NCBI RefSeq assembly: GCF_003664185.1
Contig: NZ_RCCS01000008.1
Location: forward strand, 186,001 to 250,000
Source: Tenacibaculum discolor
Lineage (GTDB): Bacteria; Bacteroidota; Bacteroidia; Flavobacteriales; Flavobacteriaceae
Length of the DNA: 64,000 bases
Direction: 5' to 3'
Made by a program: the position numbers and the translations under genes
In this document: positions 31,201-39,017 of the stretch, piece after piece
Numbering within the stretch: position 1 is the first letter of the stretch
Layout of the letters: each line of letters begins with the position of its first letter
The notes under the pieces: model-generated
The model's input: only the letters and a program-made list of their open reading frames with translations
Database searches by the model: none
What the model was told of the DNA's origin: nothing

Positions 31201-34200
31201 TCTAATGGTGTTATTGTTATATTCCCTGTTCCATCACAATTATATGCTACAGAGCTACTTAATACTGGCTCTGTTGGTAAATCTAAAATAGTTGCTTGAT
31301 TTAAATCTAAAATACATCCATTGGCATCTACCACTCTAGTATCATATGTACCAGGTGACAAGTTTGTTACTGTTGTACTTCCTGCTTGTGTATAGTTAGT
31401 ATCTGTCGTTAACTTATAGAAGTATAGATAATTTGGTGTTCCTCCTGTTGGAGCTGTAAAAGTAATGGTTCCTAAAACAGTTCCTGAAGGACTACACATT
31501 AAATCTGTTGATGATACACTTCCTCCTGTTAATGCTGATGGTACTGTAATAGTCTCTGTTGATGCTGCTGATGTACAGCCATTAGCATCTGTTACAGTTA
31601 CTTGATAAGTTCCATCGCCTAAACCTGTAAAGGTGTAATTTACATCTGTTAATGGTCCTTGTGCTGGTGGTGCTCCTGGTCCTGTTACTGTTACTGTATA
31701 TGGTGCAGTACCACTGGCTACAGTTACATTAATTGTTCCTGTATCTGTACTACAGTCAGGTTGTACTGCTGATGTTGTAAGTGTTGGATCTGCTATTTGA
31801 TTTACTGTTACTGTAGTCATAAACTCACAGTAATTAGCTCCTCCATTCTTATCTCTTACATATACAGTATATGTACCTGAAGGTACATTTACTGGACTTG
31901 TCGTTGTCGTTATTGGTGCAATAGCACTTGATGTCTCTTCTATATAATATTGATAAGTTCCATCACCTCCACTTGGGGTAATTACGATTTGACCATCATT
32001 ACATGTTGCACTTACTGTAGTAACTGTTGCTGTTACCTGTGGAAGAATTGTTGCTGATTGTGTATCACTACATCCTTTACCATCTTGTACGGTAACATCA
32101 TAAGTGCCATCTGTTAATCCTGTAAAAATGTATTCTGTTGGTGTTGCCGCATTAGGTGTTTGCCATGTCGCTCCACCATCTAAACTAAACTGGTAATCAT
32201 CATTACCTGAAGTTACATTAATCGTTAATGTACCATTAGATCCATCGTAACAAACTATTGGTGTTACCGTAAAATCTACAGAAGCTGGTTCTACTATAGG
32301 TACACTAACTGGCACACAGTTAGTTCTATTAATATTAATTTGTACATCATCAATAAAGTTTCCTATAGTGTTATTTCCTCCTGCTGTCGACAATGCATCA
32401 AACGCAATAACCGTAGTTGATTGTCCTACAGGAACAGTATATGTACCTGAATATACCCCCCACGCAGAAGTACCATCACTCATAGTTTCAACAACTGAAG
32501 CGGTAGCTAAATCACTTCCTATTTTTACAGTTGCTACATCCGTACCACTTCTACCTCTGTGTGCTACTGACCAATTGATTACATCTCCTGGTTGTGTACA
32601 ATACTCTTGGTATAAAGAAGAAACCGTATTTGCATTTAATTCTGCAAAGGCATTACCTTCATGAGCATTAACTCCGTTATAACCATTGTACCAAATTTCA
32701 ATCAAATTATCTGAAGCTGTGGAATCCCAACCTGGAACTAAATCTTCATTCATTTGCTGGTATGTTGTTGCTGAATTAGCAGGTAACTCAAACCCTCCAT
32801 TTTCAAATAAATTTGCCGTACACCCACATTCATTACAGCTTCTACTATCTCTAACCATTACAATGTAATCAGTTGCTCTTGGTGGTACATTTGAAAACAC
32901 TGGAGATGACTGCCAAGTAGCCCCTCCATCAATACTAAACGTATAAGGAGGAATTCCTCCTGTAGCTGAAGCTGTTATTGTTCCTGTTGCTGTATTACAA
33001 GTTACTTCTTGAGTTGCTGAAGCAGAAAGTGTTAATTCCTCAGGTTGATTAATAACAACATTTCCTAAATCTATTGGACAAGTTTGCCCGTTAGCTGTTT
33101 CTCTTATAAATATGTTATATGTTCCTGCAGCCAATCCTACAACTCTATATGGATTATCAGCAGTCATTGACCAAGTTGTTCCTCCATCTGTAGAATACTC
33201 AAAGCTTCCTCCAATAACGTTATTAGCTGAAATAGTAACAGTTCCATTGTCTGATCCATAACATTCACTATCTGTAGATCCTACAATACTTCCTGAGAAC
33301 TCATTTCCTGCATTTACTGTTACCGTTGTACTTTCTATACAGCTACCTCCATATGTTACTTCAACTGTATGTGCGCCAACAGCAACATTATCAAATACCC
33401 CTGTATTATTAGAGTTTCCGTTTAATGTATAGGTATATGTTCCAGCAGGTGTAGCTGTTATAGTTATGTTTCCTGTACCATCACAATTGTATACTACTGA
33501 ACTCGTTACTCTTGGTGCAGATGGTAAACCATCTATTACTACATTATTTAAATCTAAAGAACAACCATTTGAATCTACTGCTCTTGTGTTATACGTTCCT
33601 GCAGAAAGTCCTGTAACAGGATTATTTGCTGCTAATGTATAAGTTGATTCGCTACTTAACTTATAATAGTATGTATAATTAGGTGTTCCTCCTGTAGGTA
33701 CTGTAAAGGTTATAGTACCAGACGTAGTTCCACCAGATGAGTTACACTCTAAATCTGTTCCTACTGCACTACCTCCACTTAACGCTTGAGGTTCAGTAAT
33801 TGTAGCACTTAATTGATAAGTACATTGATAGGTGTTTTTTGAGGCTCTAATATCAATAGTATAAGAACCAGCTGATAAACCTGAGAATACACCTGTATTA
33901 TTCGTTGTAGAAAAACCATCTATACTATACTCTAAAGTATACCCTGTAGCATCTCCTCCTGTTAACGTTACTTGTATGGTACCATTATTATCTCCATTAC
34001 ATGCAATATTTGTTGGTGTTGCTGTAAACTGCAATGCTGGTTCAACTACAACAGTAGCTTCCGCTGTCGCACTACAGTTATTATCATCTCTTACTTCAAA
34101 AACATACGTTCCCTCACTTCCCATTGGAACTTCGTAGGTTGTGTCAGTAAAATACACTTTATCAACATCAGCAACTGGGTTACCATTTACTGAAATGACA

Positions 34201-37133
34201 GCATATTCGTATGGTGAAGTTCCTTCACTTGGTGTTAGTGTTATAATTCCTGAAGAACTACCATTTTCACAAGTAATATTTTTTGTGGTAATTGCTGACA
34301 ATGTAATTGGCTCAGGTAGAGTTATTACTCTTGTTTCGTTTGCCGAACATCCACCTTCTGTGGTTACTAAAATTTCATACGTACCACTCTCAGTTATTGC
34401 ATATCTTTGGTCATTGCTATCAATAAAGCCATTAGACCCAGCCATATACACATTATCCTTTCTTATCTCATAAGAATATCTACCAGGTACATTTCCTATT
34501 TGTACTGTAAGCTCTGATGCTCCTCCACATGTATCAATGTTTGTAAGTACATTTAAATCAATATCTAAGCTTTGTATATTTACACTATCTGTAACATAAT
34601 TACAAGATCCGTTAGAACCAACCTGACGAATTGTTACAGTATAATCTCCTGGATTAGTTATTGAGAAAGTATTACTTGTTTGAAAAGCAGTCGTTGAACC
34701 ATTGCCAGATAAACTATACTCATACCCATCAGGTACTCCATTAACTACAATACTTCCGTTTGTTCCACATAAAATATCTGTTGGTACAACAGTAGGAGTT
34801 AATGAGTTTCTAAATACATTAAAATAATATGTTCTTGGACATGTACCATCGTATAAAACTTCTAATTTATAAGCTCCTGTTTCACCGAAAGATTGAGTTA
34901 AATCTGTACCTAACGATCCCCAAGAGCAACCAGTAGATGTAGGTGCACAATCTTCTGTTTCAAAGTTATATCCACAACCACCATCACCGTTTAATTTAAA
35001 CCATTCGACAGTTGTATTAGATCCTGCAAAAGGTAAAGTAATGTCTCTAGTTTCTGTTGTATTTCCACATAGATAAATTTCAGCTAACTCTGTAGTATTA
35101 CTAGTACAAGAAGTATTGAATCTATCTGCAAAAGGTGGTGCCAATGGATTTGACACATTTGCAAAACTTATTACTTCTATGATTTCTGGCTTTGTAATAC
35201 AACCCAAAGTAGTTGTTTTAGTTACTGTATATACACCAGCACTGCTAACTGTAATACTTTGAGTGCTTCCTAAAAACTGACCGTTTTCATCTTCCCAACT
35301 ATAGGTATCAAAACCGTCACCTGCAGTTAACTCAATACTTCCGCCACAAAGTACTTCTTCTCTTCTGAAATCACAATCATCTAAATTAACTAAGAAGTTT
35401 GAAGAACCTACAATTCCAAAGTCACAACTATCAAAACCAGAATAACTAGGTTCATTGTTTACTACAACTCCACCTTTAACTCCCTCATATCTTGCGAAAG
35501 CTTGGTTTTGTACTACATTTGAACATACATCTCTTAACTCATTACAGTCAGAAACTACTTGTACATGCAAACGGATATTATATTCTGCTCCATTTTCTCG
35601 TACCATATCATCTGGTATACCAAACTCTACTTGCGCTCTAAAACCATTAGCCGCAGAAGGTCCTTCATAGCCTACAATTGATACTCCTGCTGGTAAATCG
35701 ATGTCGAAACGCATACCGTTATATACTGTTCCTCCTGTAGAAGTTTCTAATAAATCTACATTTTTAGGTAATCTATCCGTTATAATCGTATTCGTAGCAT
35801 CATCTGTACCTACATTTTGAAAACTTATATTATACCATAATTCACTACCTAAACCTACAGGTGTTCCTTGTATATCATTTCCACTCCCATCTAAAACCGA
35901 TTTGACCATTTGCAATTCCGGTTCAATTATTTCAACCGCCAAAGCATTTAAAAAAGGCCAATAAACATCTCCACTTGTGGTAAATCTAACGTTAGCAGAA
36001 TTTTGTCCATTTGTAATAACACTATTATTAGTATTACTTAGTTCATATAAGTCTACGTCAAAACCTAAGGTGTTTTCACTATCTGGAATACGAGAAGTTA
36101 AATATTGATCATTTATACTTATAGACCCATTAAAAAAGTTATAACTTGGATTTATATTTGGTGTTGATTGACTTACATAGTTACCATAAATATCTTCTAT
36201 TTGAAATCTATCTCCTGAAATACTTCTATCTCCCTCTAAGGTCGCTGCTAACAAGCTAACTCTTACTGGTGCTGGGTTTGCTGGATTTCCAACAGGTACC
36301 GTAGTAAAACCAGAGTATGATAATTCCACATCATTATTTCCATCAACATCAGCATAACCATCAAAAATAGCTATGTTTTTACTTGATAATGTTTGGTTTT
36401 CATAAATTACTACCATGGTCCAACCTGCAGAGCCTCCTAGACCATTTGGGTCATTACCTCTTGTAGCTCTGATGTTTGCCCCTACATAAGTACCATTATG
36501 TCCTTCTGGGTCAACAGCTGAAAGTCCCTGAATATCAGATGTAATATCTTTATAGTAAACATAACTAAAGCCTTGATCATAAACTGTTTCGTCTGCAGTA
36601 ATATCTTGATAAACTCCCCCTGGTAATTTGAATTTAATTTGATTTGGATTTCCTGACCTATTATCATAATTCCATGTTTCATATGGATAAACACCAGCCC
36701 AGTATAACCCAGCATATACTACTCTTGAACAAGTAGGTAAACTTAAAACATCCGAACTTGATGAAAATGTAGACGCATCACTATCTATATCAATATATTG
36801 CATATTGAGATTTCCATTTGAACTAGAACCATCATACGGATACTCAGGATCATATTGATTACCTCTATCTCTACTTAAAACATTATTGGCTATAAATGTA
36901 ATATCTCCTTTTATATTTATACCACCTGAAGTACCATCAGGTTTTATAGTACGTTGGTTAAAACCAGCTGCTAACTTGGCAGCTGTATTTTGAGTCTCTA
37001 ATGATAAGGATGCTTTTAATTTAGCATAACCCTTTGCCTCATTTATAACTCTTGAAGTTGTTTCTGGTTCTTCTTGCGAAAAACTAAAAAAGGTTTGTAA
37101 TACAAGTATTAGTAAAGTAATTATTCTTTTCAT
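19239..37133 (-). CDS. sprB: giant SprB-like gliding adhesin, T9SS type B substrate
   Basis: A 5964-residue cell-surface adhesin. It begins with a Sec signal peptide (IITLLILVLQTFFSFSQ), then a secreted N-terminal region (to about 600) with an isopeptide/DUF11-like segment (LWYNISFQNVGTDDATN). Dozens of SprB-type repeats of 70-90 residues follow, each with a Cys near the start (CNGDNNGTIxV), a GGTPxYxYSxDGG core and a LxAGxYxVxVxDxxGC end. A lectin-like domain is inserted at about 1434-1614. The protein ends with the gliding-associated C-terminal domain (FVPNLFTPDGDGINDYW), the T9SS type B signal. SprB of F. johnsoniae, about 6500 residues, moves along the cell to drive gliding. Neighbours sprC, sprD and sprF support the assignment. 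Confidence 0.92.
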   Translation of the reverse strand: MKRIITLLILVLQTFFSFSQEEPETTSRVINEAKGYAKLKASLSLETQNTAAKLAAGFNQRTIKPDGTSGGINIKGDITFIANNVLSRDRGNQYDPEYPYDGSSSNGNLNMQYIDIDSDASTFSSSSDVLSLPTCSRVVYAGLYWAGVYPYETWNYDNRSGNPNQIKFKLPGGVYQDITADETVYDQGFSYVYYKDITSDIQGLSAVDPEGHNGTYVGANIRATRGNDPNGLGGSAGWTMVVIYENQTLSSKNIAIFDGYADVDGNNDVELSYSGFTTVPVGNPANPAPVRVSLLAATLEGDRSISGDRFQIEDIYGNYVSQSTPNINPSYNFFNGSISINDQYLTSRIPDSENTLGFDVDLYELSNTNNSVITNGQNSANVRFTTSGDVYWPFLNALAVEIIEPELQMVKSVLDGSGNDIQGTPVGLGSELWYNISFQNVGTDDATNTIITDRLPKNVDLLETSTGGTVYNGMRFDIDLPAGVSIVGYEGPSAANGFRAQVEFGIPDDMVRENGAEYNIRLHVQVVSDCNELRDVCSNVVQNQAFARYEGVKGGVVVNNEPSYSGFDSCDFGIVGSSNFLVNLDDCDFRREEVLCGGSIELTAGDGFDTYSWEDENGQFLGSTQSITVSSAGVYTVTKTTTLGCITKPEIIEVISFANVSNPLAPPFADRFNTSCTSNTTELAEIYLCGNTTETRDITLPFAGSNTTVEWFKLNGDGGCGYNFETEDCAPTSTGCSWGSLGTDLTQSFGETGAYKLEVLYDGTCPRTYYFNVFRNSLTPTVVPTDILCGTNGSIVVNGVPDGYEYSLSGNGSTTAFQTSNTFSITNPGDYTVTIRQVGSNGSCNYVTDSVNIQSLDIDLNVLTNIDTCGGASELTVQIGNVPGRYSYEIRKDNVYMAGSNGFIDSNDQRYAITESGTYEILVTTEGGCSANETRVITLPEPITLSAITTKNITCENGSSSGIITLTPSEGTSPYEYAVISVNGNPVADVDKVYFTDTTYEVPMGSEGTYVFEVRDDNNCSATAEATVVVEPALQFTATPTNIACNGDNNGTIQVTLTGGDATGYTLEYSIDGFSTTNNTGVFSGLSAGSYTIDIRASKNTYQCTYQLSATITEPQALSGGSAVGTDLECNSSGGTTSGTITFTVPTGGTPNYTYYYKLSSESTYTLAANNPVTGLSAGTYNTRAVDSNGCSLDLNNVVIDGLPSAPRVTSSVVYNCDGTGNITITATPAGTYTYTLNGNSNNTGVFDNVAVGAHTVEVTYGGSCIESTTVTVNAGNEFSGSIVGSTDSECYGSDNGTVTISANNVIGGSFEYSTDGGTTWSMTADNPYRVVGLAAGTYNIFIRETANGQTCPIDLGNVVINQPEELTLSASATQEVTCNTATGTITASATGGIPPYTFSIDGGATWQSSPVFSNVPPRATDYIVMVRDSRSCNECGCTANLFENGGFELPANSATTYQQMNEDLVPGWDSTASDNLIEIWYNGYNGVNAHEGNAFAELNANTVSSLYQEYCTQPGDVINWSVAHRGRSGTDVATVKIGSDLATASVVETMSDGTSAWGVYSGTYTVPVGQSTTVIAFDALSTAGGNNTIGNFIDDVQININRTNCVPVSVPIVEPASVDFTVTPIVCYDGSNGTLTINVTSGNDDYQFSLDGGATWQTPNAATPTEYIFTGLTDGTYDVTVQDGKGCSDTQSATILPQVTATVTTVSATCNDGQIVITPSGGDGTYQYYIEETSSAIAPITTTTSPVNVPSGTYTVYVRDKNGGANYCEFMTTVTVNQIADPTLTTSAVQPDCSTDTGTINVTVASGTAPYTVTVTGPGAPPAQGPLTDVNYTFTGLGDGTYQVTVTDANGCTSAASTETITVPSALTGGSVSSTDLMCSPSGTVLGTITFTAPTGGTPNYLYFYKLTTDTNYTQAGSTTVTNLSPGTYDTRVVDANGCILDLNQATILDLPTEPVLSSSVAYNCDGTGNITITPLDATYTYTLDGGTPQTGNNVFNNVSVGAHTISVGYGSSCTTDITVNVEPSQEFTAAVIGQTNPTCIGDSDGTITVEASFPSGAPASFDYSIDGGATWVNSGANPFAIPGFSAGTHNIQIRPTGVASGCDVPLASVTLSDPTAITVIAPVTKEVTCNPATGATITPTASNGNGGPYTYELFDSTNTSVSTTSPFTDVAAGTYTVVATDRLGCTSAPVSVTVNPVTIVTFTVTPVVCYDGSNGTLTINVTSGNDDYQFSLDNGTTWQTPNAATPTEYTFTGLTDGTYDITVQDGKGCSDTQSATILPQVTATVTTVSATCNDGQIVITPSGGDGTYQYYIEETSSAIAPITTTTSPVNVPSGTYTVYVRDKNGGANYCEFMTTVTVNQIADPTLTTSAVQPDCSTDTGTINVTVASGTAPYTVTVTGPGAPPAQGPLTDVNYTFTGLGDGTYQVTVTDANGCTSAASTETITVPSALTGGSVSSTDLMCSPSGTVLGTITFTAPTGGTPNYLYFYKLTTDTNYTQAGSTTVTNLSPGTYDTRVVDANGCILDLNQATILDLPTEPVLSSSVAYNCDGTGNITITPLDATYTYTLDGGTPQTGNNVFNNVSVGAHTISVGYGSSCTTDITVNVEPSQEFTAAVIGQTNPTCIGDSDGTITVEASFPSGAPASFDYSIDGGATWVNSGANPFAIPGFSAGTHNIQIRPTGVASGCDVPLASVTLSDPTAITVTAPVTKEVTCNPATGATITPTASNGNGGPYTYELFDSTNTSVSTTSPFTDVAAGTYTVIATDRLGCTSAPVSVTVDAIETITFTAEPQCYDGTDGQIVVTVNAGNGDYVFSLDGTTWQTPTPASSNTYTFSGLSDGNYTVYVQDGRGCTENTPVTINPQLIATATPTNASCTPTGEILVNPTGGSGGYEFSVVTDGSSAGTYAATNPVTGLAAGTYDVYVRDDVGCEYVVQDIIIDSVAPLEITATDNQPTCNGDTGSIDVTIVANTGEAPYTITISDSGGVINTINNFVGSSISFDNLAPEDYTILIEDALGCDDSETVELVDPTAIVMDIDPVLPPGCVVDPAQTGFNFINIDPNDYLPNTLQYSLDNGVTWVDFTTTNGQIRGLNSGDVVHPVLQIVENGTGTPLCLEAYGPYEIPFNVTGLIVNPIITPGNCSVGLTVTVEAVDGTGPFEFAINSPTGWQPADAAYNGTLGDPDRTRTYTGLTPGVDYKFYVRDATGCVKENNENIYDDFTPTVPITSTINNQACFGANSGQITFSIDNTSGDLSNDFTWTLYQRDANNEGVAVAGYTNIAQSGFADIVVTGLAPGTYYIVLSNTGGVVCEFGAQDVEIIEGTEISGQVTKVRDITCSVDGLVRIENVVGGFPGYTYTFNVTNGTGVLSGNTITVAAGTVTGSPVTVEAFAQDTNGCGPVSLGTVALTLSPSPNIVSAIPASCDVNKTITINVNNGTAPYSYSIDGGTTFTSPTTNTSYVAQGLTPGSYDVVVRDANGCTDTSNGIIVNPDIDFNLTVTQNATCIPGNDGEVEINVTSGAGGNYNYSFDTGEIGTITSPATSTTVVSLAPGVHNVTVTDVNSGCSEMKAITVQDPVEPSFTYVAENSLCSGDNSGTITLTAVDNGILPVTYTISPVAGTYDGDSTFTNLPPNTYSITGTAANGCTTTVTDIVITEYIAVAPSTPIVTEFACTTGNTVNVASVELPSGTAGGSGTYTRVVFTYTPNSGSVEILDSSNFIFTTTNTSGGTVDITVYDDQGCSGTTSATIQPFNELSNPVVTLDNAITCSIGEDITVTYTSTTPVVANITIEGTSNGYGPVTNTTGDFDNLPTGDYEITIENPTTGCELVTYYTVDDEPTFDIIITDIEDVDCQGDSNGSAVLSFSPSTPYTSGYTYTVYTSTGTATSVTGAGTGGTPTTITGLSAGTYYIRIDMGANSPFCEAQSANFTISEPINPLSVSGVVNPVVSCNNGSDATITATATGGWGTYVYQLEETSNPGVAYAGNTYSSNNIFTGLPAGDYTVVVRDKDGVAGTYCEASSQIIVANPTLVTFTVNHIDNVCDTSVGGSIEVTAAEGTGTYTYTLSNAGGVVETQILTATTYTFTNLPADIYTVNVVDSNGCDAGTPTNVTINPDVNFLLVETKKVDCSASPDGEVTVDLVNWTSGTSNYTYDVSGSVDGSLMTNVVVTSDPFTVTIPSANNTPQTYTVTVRDLDATPICDVSRTIEIQPEIRPDFTPEVTASLCSGDNSGIITLTAIDNGILPITYTISPIAGTYDGDSTFTDLPPGTYDITGTGTNGCTTTITGIVVTEYAPVAPSTPNVTEFACTTGNTVNVASVELPSGTAGGSGTYTRVVFTYTPNSGSVEILDSSNFIFTTTNTSGGTVDITVYDDQGCSGTTSATIQPFNELSNPVVTLDNAITCSTGEDITVTYTSTTPVVANITIEGTSNGYGPVTNTTGDFDNLPTGDYEITIENPTTGCELVTYYTVNNEPVFDLLITDVQNESCRENDDGSVLMEFSSSTPYTGQYDYVVYDASDDSIYRTVTGQTGASPIANLDANPGTSRTYYVIVTMTNTPNCQARTPNFTIYQPENSLLVSAVVDPLVSCTNNSDATITGTASGGWGNYEYQLELQSTPNVAYGGFTYSSDNVFEGIPSGDYRVRVRDGNGCSRSTTVSVANPAPVIFNVTHNDNACDTSVGGSIEVTAAGGTGTYTYTLSNAGGVVETQILTATTHTFSNLPADTYTVNVVDSNGCDAGTPTDVTINPDVNFSLVETKKVDCSLLPDGIVTVDLVNWTSGTSNYTYDVSGSVDGSLMTNVVVTSDPFTVTIPSANDTPQTYTVTVRDLDATPACDVSKDIVIQPEITPVFTAVATVNDICFGSATGVIQMNATDNGIIPLTYSITSVPAGAAAGATFNPTNQTYENLAEAVYTITATGTNGCTTSIDVSINDNDEIDISNAITVTQFACTTGNTVNTAKIVVDKGAITGGTGNYVRVVFEDATGNVLQDDSNFTYISTDLAGGDYTVKVYDENTDCFVSRVVTIDPFTSMTNATITVTKAIDCSTGEDITVKVNPDIANVEYTITGTNTGYTTTVIPATATDVAVFTGLATDSYTIAILNPATGCILEAYHTVQETPSFDIFLTNIERACFGGTGSVDIYFSPATPYTDVYNYEVFTIGGTSTGITGNGTGGTPTTISGIAPGEYYVQVTMPNTPFCTSQTVNFEITQPDNDLTLASDLTYLKCTPPNSGGVKLTANGGWGAYQYELVNNTSGSTIQSFDNNAIITGLTAGDYTATVRDVNGCTETTTFTLIPGTTITGNLNVTPNLCEGEYTATIEVTNIAGGQTQDPSITYSYVLVYPDGTESASQSSPIFTNLPAGVGYSVKVADGYSCDGLLGPVDIIDPIEVVASAEITVDITCNDPQGVIEVTGAGGTGPYMYSMDGITFGNTNTFNVDAGVHQFYVRDSELCVSEPATVTVGAYEPLVATLNIDSAFITCNGDSNAVLSANVQGGFANYEYQLLDGNDAPLSSWQTSNIFSDLNVGTYKINVRSTNRFGVECYAITGEHTITEPEILAATVTSTPVTCFGGNDGTITVNAEGGNNDYEFNIASDPSSPDFPETKFVKNNVFENLRAGVYWITVKDVVGCYLDPIRVEVTQPDEFTATLVGVTEQVCIDDPTPTIELNVQGGTQPYYVSINNVELPTQYTTNSIVLGANENIQGGTSYFITVRDEAGCNVVDPIRVTTGEPVDIQLTVDFEYTCPTGNIILAIVDEAYRNNMSYTLYDGANTLIATNTTGEFIDVPAGSGYYVTATHTISSCSQSSTSSPIDIVDYQPLTLEIDDSVKNTLIANADFGLPPYEYSVDGGDFGPDNEFLILQTKDYTITVRDARGCEVTLTVRGEYISIFVPNLFTPDGDGINDYWYPREVEDYHDIKVYIYDRYARNIADFKGTVEGWDGTYEGTPLPSGDYWYTIYFKELSGQEKKIMGHFTLYR
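22681..22850 (-). repeat. sprB internal repeat, copy pair with 24574-24743
   Basis: This stretch of about 170 bp recurs nearly unchanged 1893 bp to the right (24574-24743). It encodes the segment around TYTVTVRDLDATP and the preceding beta strand set. Confidence 0.6.
23745..24235 (-). repeat. sprB internal repeat, copy pair with 25644-26134
   Basis: About 490 bp recur with an offset of 1899 bp (25644-26134). I can see only about two base differences, whereas the flanking parts of the same larger repeat have drifted. This suggests recent gene conversion. Confidence 0.7.
28796..30544 (-). repeat. sprB 1749-bp tandem duplication, left copy
   Basis: This block of 583 codons (about residues 2197-2779) is repeated immediately to the right (30545-32280) with an exact offset of 1749 bp and only scattered base changes. 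Each copy contains about seven SprB repeats. Confidence 0.85.
30545..32280 (-). repeat. sprB 1749-bp tandem duplication, right copy
   Basis: The second copy of the block (about residues 1618-2196). Identity ends near 32275, where the sequence runs into the inserted lectin-like domain. Confidence 0.85.
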
Positions 37134-37180
37134 AATTTCAATTGGGGGAATTAATTAATCAAGTTCTTAAGTTATGTATT

Positions 37181-39010
37181 CTATTTTATCTGTACGATTG
37201 CTTTACGATCGTAAAAGGCTCCGTTTAAATTTGTATTGTACATTTTTATAGCTTCTGTTCTATCTGTTGTTTTAAAAATGTAAACATGCATAAATCCTGT
37301 TTTTGGATCTACAAAATAATCTGCATCTATATCATCATTTCGTAATTCATCTACATTTCTATCTGCTAATGCTTTTTTTGAGTTAACATATACTCTTAAA
37401 TAGTATCCTGGTTCTACTCCTTCAGCCTCCATTGGGTAAACTTTGGCTGGCGGTTGTGTTTTAGGTTCTTCATAGCTACTCAGTGAGCCTCCTAAAGTAA
37501 TTTTAACCACATAGACAGGATCTTTTGTTGCTTTTTTAACTTTTATGGTTGAATTATCTTTCTTCTCATCATTCTTTTCAAATAATCGAGTTTTATCATT
37601 AAAATTATCAACCTCTTCTTCTGCATCTTCTTCTTTTGCAAACCTATCGAGGTAAACATAATATAACTTTTTCTTAGGCTCAAATACATATTTTGCTTCA
37701 ATATCTAATCGAGACCATTTATCTATTAGCGCTTCTGCATTTTCTTTACTTCTAAACTGGTCAGAAACTACATAATACATTGTACCTCCACCGCCTGAGC
37801 GTGTTATTGTACTCTTACGCCATGGTGTATTTGATCTTCTTTTTAACGAAGTATCTTTTGCTTGAACTGTATCTTTTATTATTACAGTATTTGTAGTTGT
37901 TTTTGGCGCTGGTTGATTTTTCAATAAACGTAATACTTCATCAACCTTTTTATTTAAAATATCAATAGAATCTTGCGCTTTTTGAATTTCATCAGATAAA
38001 TCGTTGTGTTCTGGATTTTTATATTCAATTTCTTTCTTTGGAGCTCGTTCTGGAAGGTTTACTTTTACGTTACCAGTTCTTCTTTTAGGACGCTCTCTTG
38101 TAAACGATTTTTTTCCAAAATTATAAATCAACCCTATTTCATTAGTTGCAGCAAAACTGCTCTTTTCATAGGTAAAACCAATTGCTAACTTATCAGACAA
38201 GTTTACTCCAACACCTGCTGAGATACCGTACGTTTTATCATAACCTGCTTTTACCCAACCTGCTTTAGGTAAATCTACAATAGCATTTGCTCCATAACCA
38301 AATTCGCCATCTCCTGGCTTTCTTGCCATTGCTAACATTCGTATATCAGCTCCTTCAAAAAGTCCTTTTGCATAGGTTAATTCATGTGAATACATTAAAT
38401 GCCCTGAAAATGTTTTTTCTCCAAAAGAAGTAGCCATTTCACTCTTTTTCAAGTTAAAATCTACTAGATTCTCAAAAAATACTCCTACATCAAACTTTCC
38501 AATAGATAATGTTATAGCTGGTTGAAAATTAACGATAGGAAGATCTTGGTAATTTGAAATTTGAGGATCTGGTTCTGCTGAATTTACCTTTAAACCATCT
38601 GCACTTCTTCTACTATACAGGAAGTTAAATCCAAAAGTTAAATCCATCGTTTCATTTAACTGTAAACGGTGCGCATAGTTAGCTAAGGCACCGAAATCTT
38701 TAAAAACTCCAACTTCTTGTTGATAAATAGCAAGACCTGCTCCTACATTTTCCCGCATTTTTCCTGAGTATGTAGCCAAATATAATCTTGGATTATCTTC
38801 AAATTCTACATTACTATTTCTTACGATTGCAGAAAGCGATGTTTTATTTTCTCTTAACGCAGAAAAAGTCGGCACGGTTAAAAAGCGATTAAACTTCATG
38901 AAATTACGTGAACTAAAGCTACTATATTGCTGTTCACCACCAGAAAATTGTGCTTGTACCACAAACACATTTAATACTAAAATAATAAGTAAAGTAATTT
39001 TTCTAATCAT
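37181..39010 (-). CDS. sprD: SprD-like gliding protein: PorP/SprF-type barrel with SPOR-like C-terminus
   Basis: A 609-residue exported protein. A signal peptide (ITLLIILVLNVFVVQAQ) is followed by a PorP/SprF-like beta-barrel region at about 20-300 (FNRFLTVPTFSALRENKTSLSAIVRNS). After that come a proline/lysine-rich linker, a short coiled coil (DEIQKAQDSIDILNKKVDEVLRLLK, about 340-364) and two SPOR-like alpha/beta segments (YYVVSDQFRSKENAEALIDK and YYLRVYVNSKKALADRNVDEL) that could bind peptidoglycan. In F. johnsoniae the gene just before sprB is sprD, and its loss reduces gliding on agar. The position and length here fit. It lies 7 bp after sprC and 47 bp before sprB. Confidence 0.75.
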   Translation of the reverse strand: MIRKITLLIILVLNVFVVQAQFSGGEQQYSSFSSRNFMKFNRFLTVPTFSALRENKTSLSAIVRNSNVEFEDNPRLYLATYSGKMRENVGAGLAIYQQEVGVFKDFGALANYAHRLQLNETMDLTFGFNFLYSRRSADGLKVNSAEPDPQISNYQDLPIVNFQPAITLSIGKFDVGVFFENLVDFNLKKSEMATSFGEKTFSGHLMYSHELTYAKGLFEGADIRMLAMARKPGDGEFGYGANAIVDLPKAGWVKAGYDKTYGISAGVGVNLSDKLAIGFTYEKSSFAATNEIGLIYNFGKKSFTRERPKRRTGNVKVNLPERAPKKEIEYKNPEHNDLSDEIQKAQDSIDILNKKVDEVLRLLKNQPAPKTTTNTVIIKDTVQAKDTSLKRRSNTPWRKSTITRSGGGGTMYYVVSDQFRSKENAEALIDKWSRLDIEAKYVFEPKKKLYYVYLDRFAKEEDAEEEVDNFNDKTRLFEKNDEKKDNSTIKVKKATKDPVYVVKITLGGSLSSYEEPKTQPPAKVYPMEAEGVEPGYYLRVYVNSKKALADRNVDELRNDDIDADYFVDPKTGFMHVYIFKTTDRTEAIKMYNTNLNGAFYDRKAIVQIK

Positions 39011-39017
39011 CTAAAAT

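Noticed and set aside
19239..37133. Possible CRISPR or satellite array in the repetitive sprB region
   Set aside because: Repeats are long, diverged, in frame and protein-coding; there are no short identical repeats with unique spacers.
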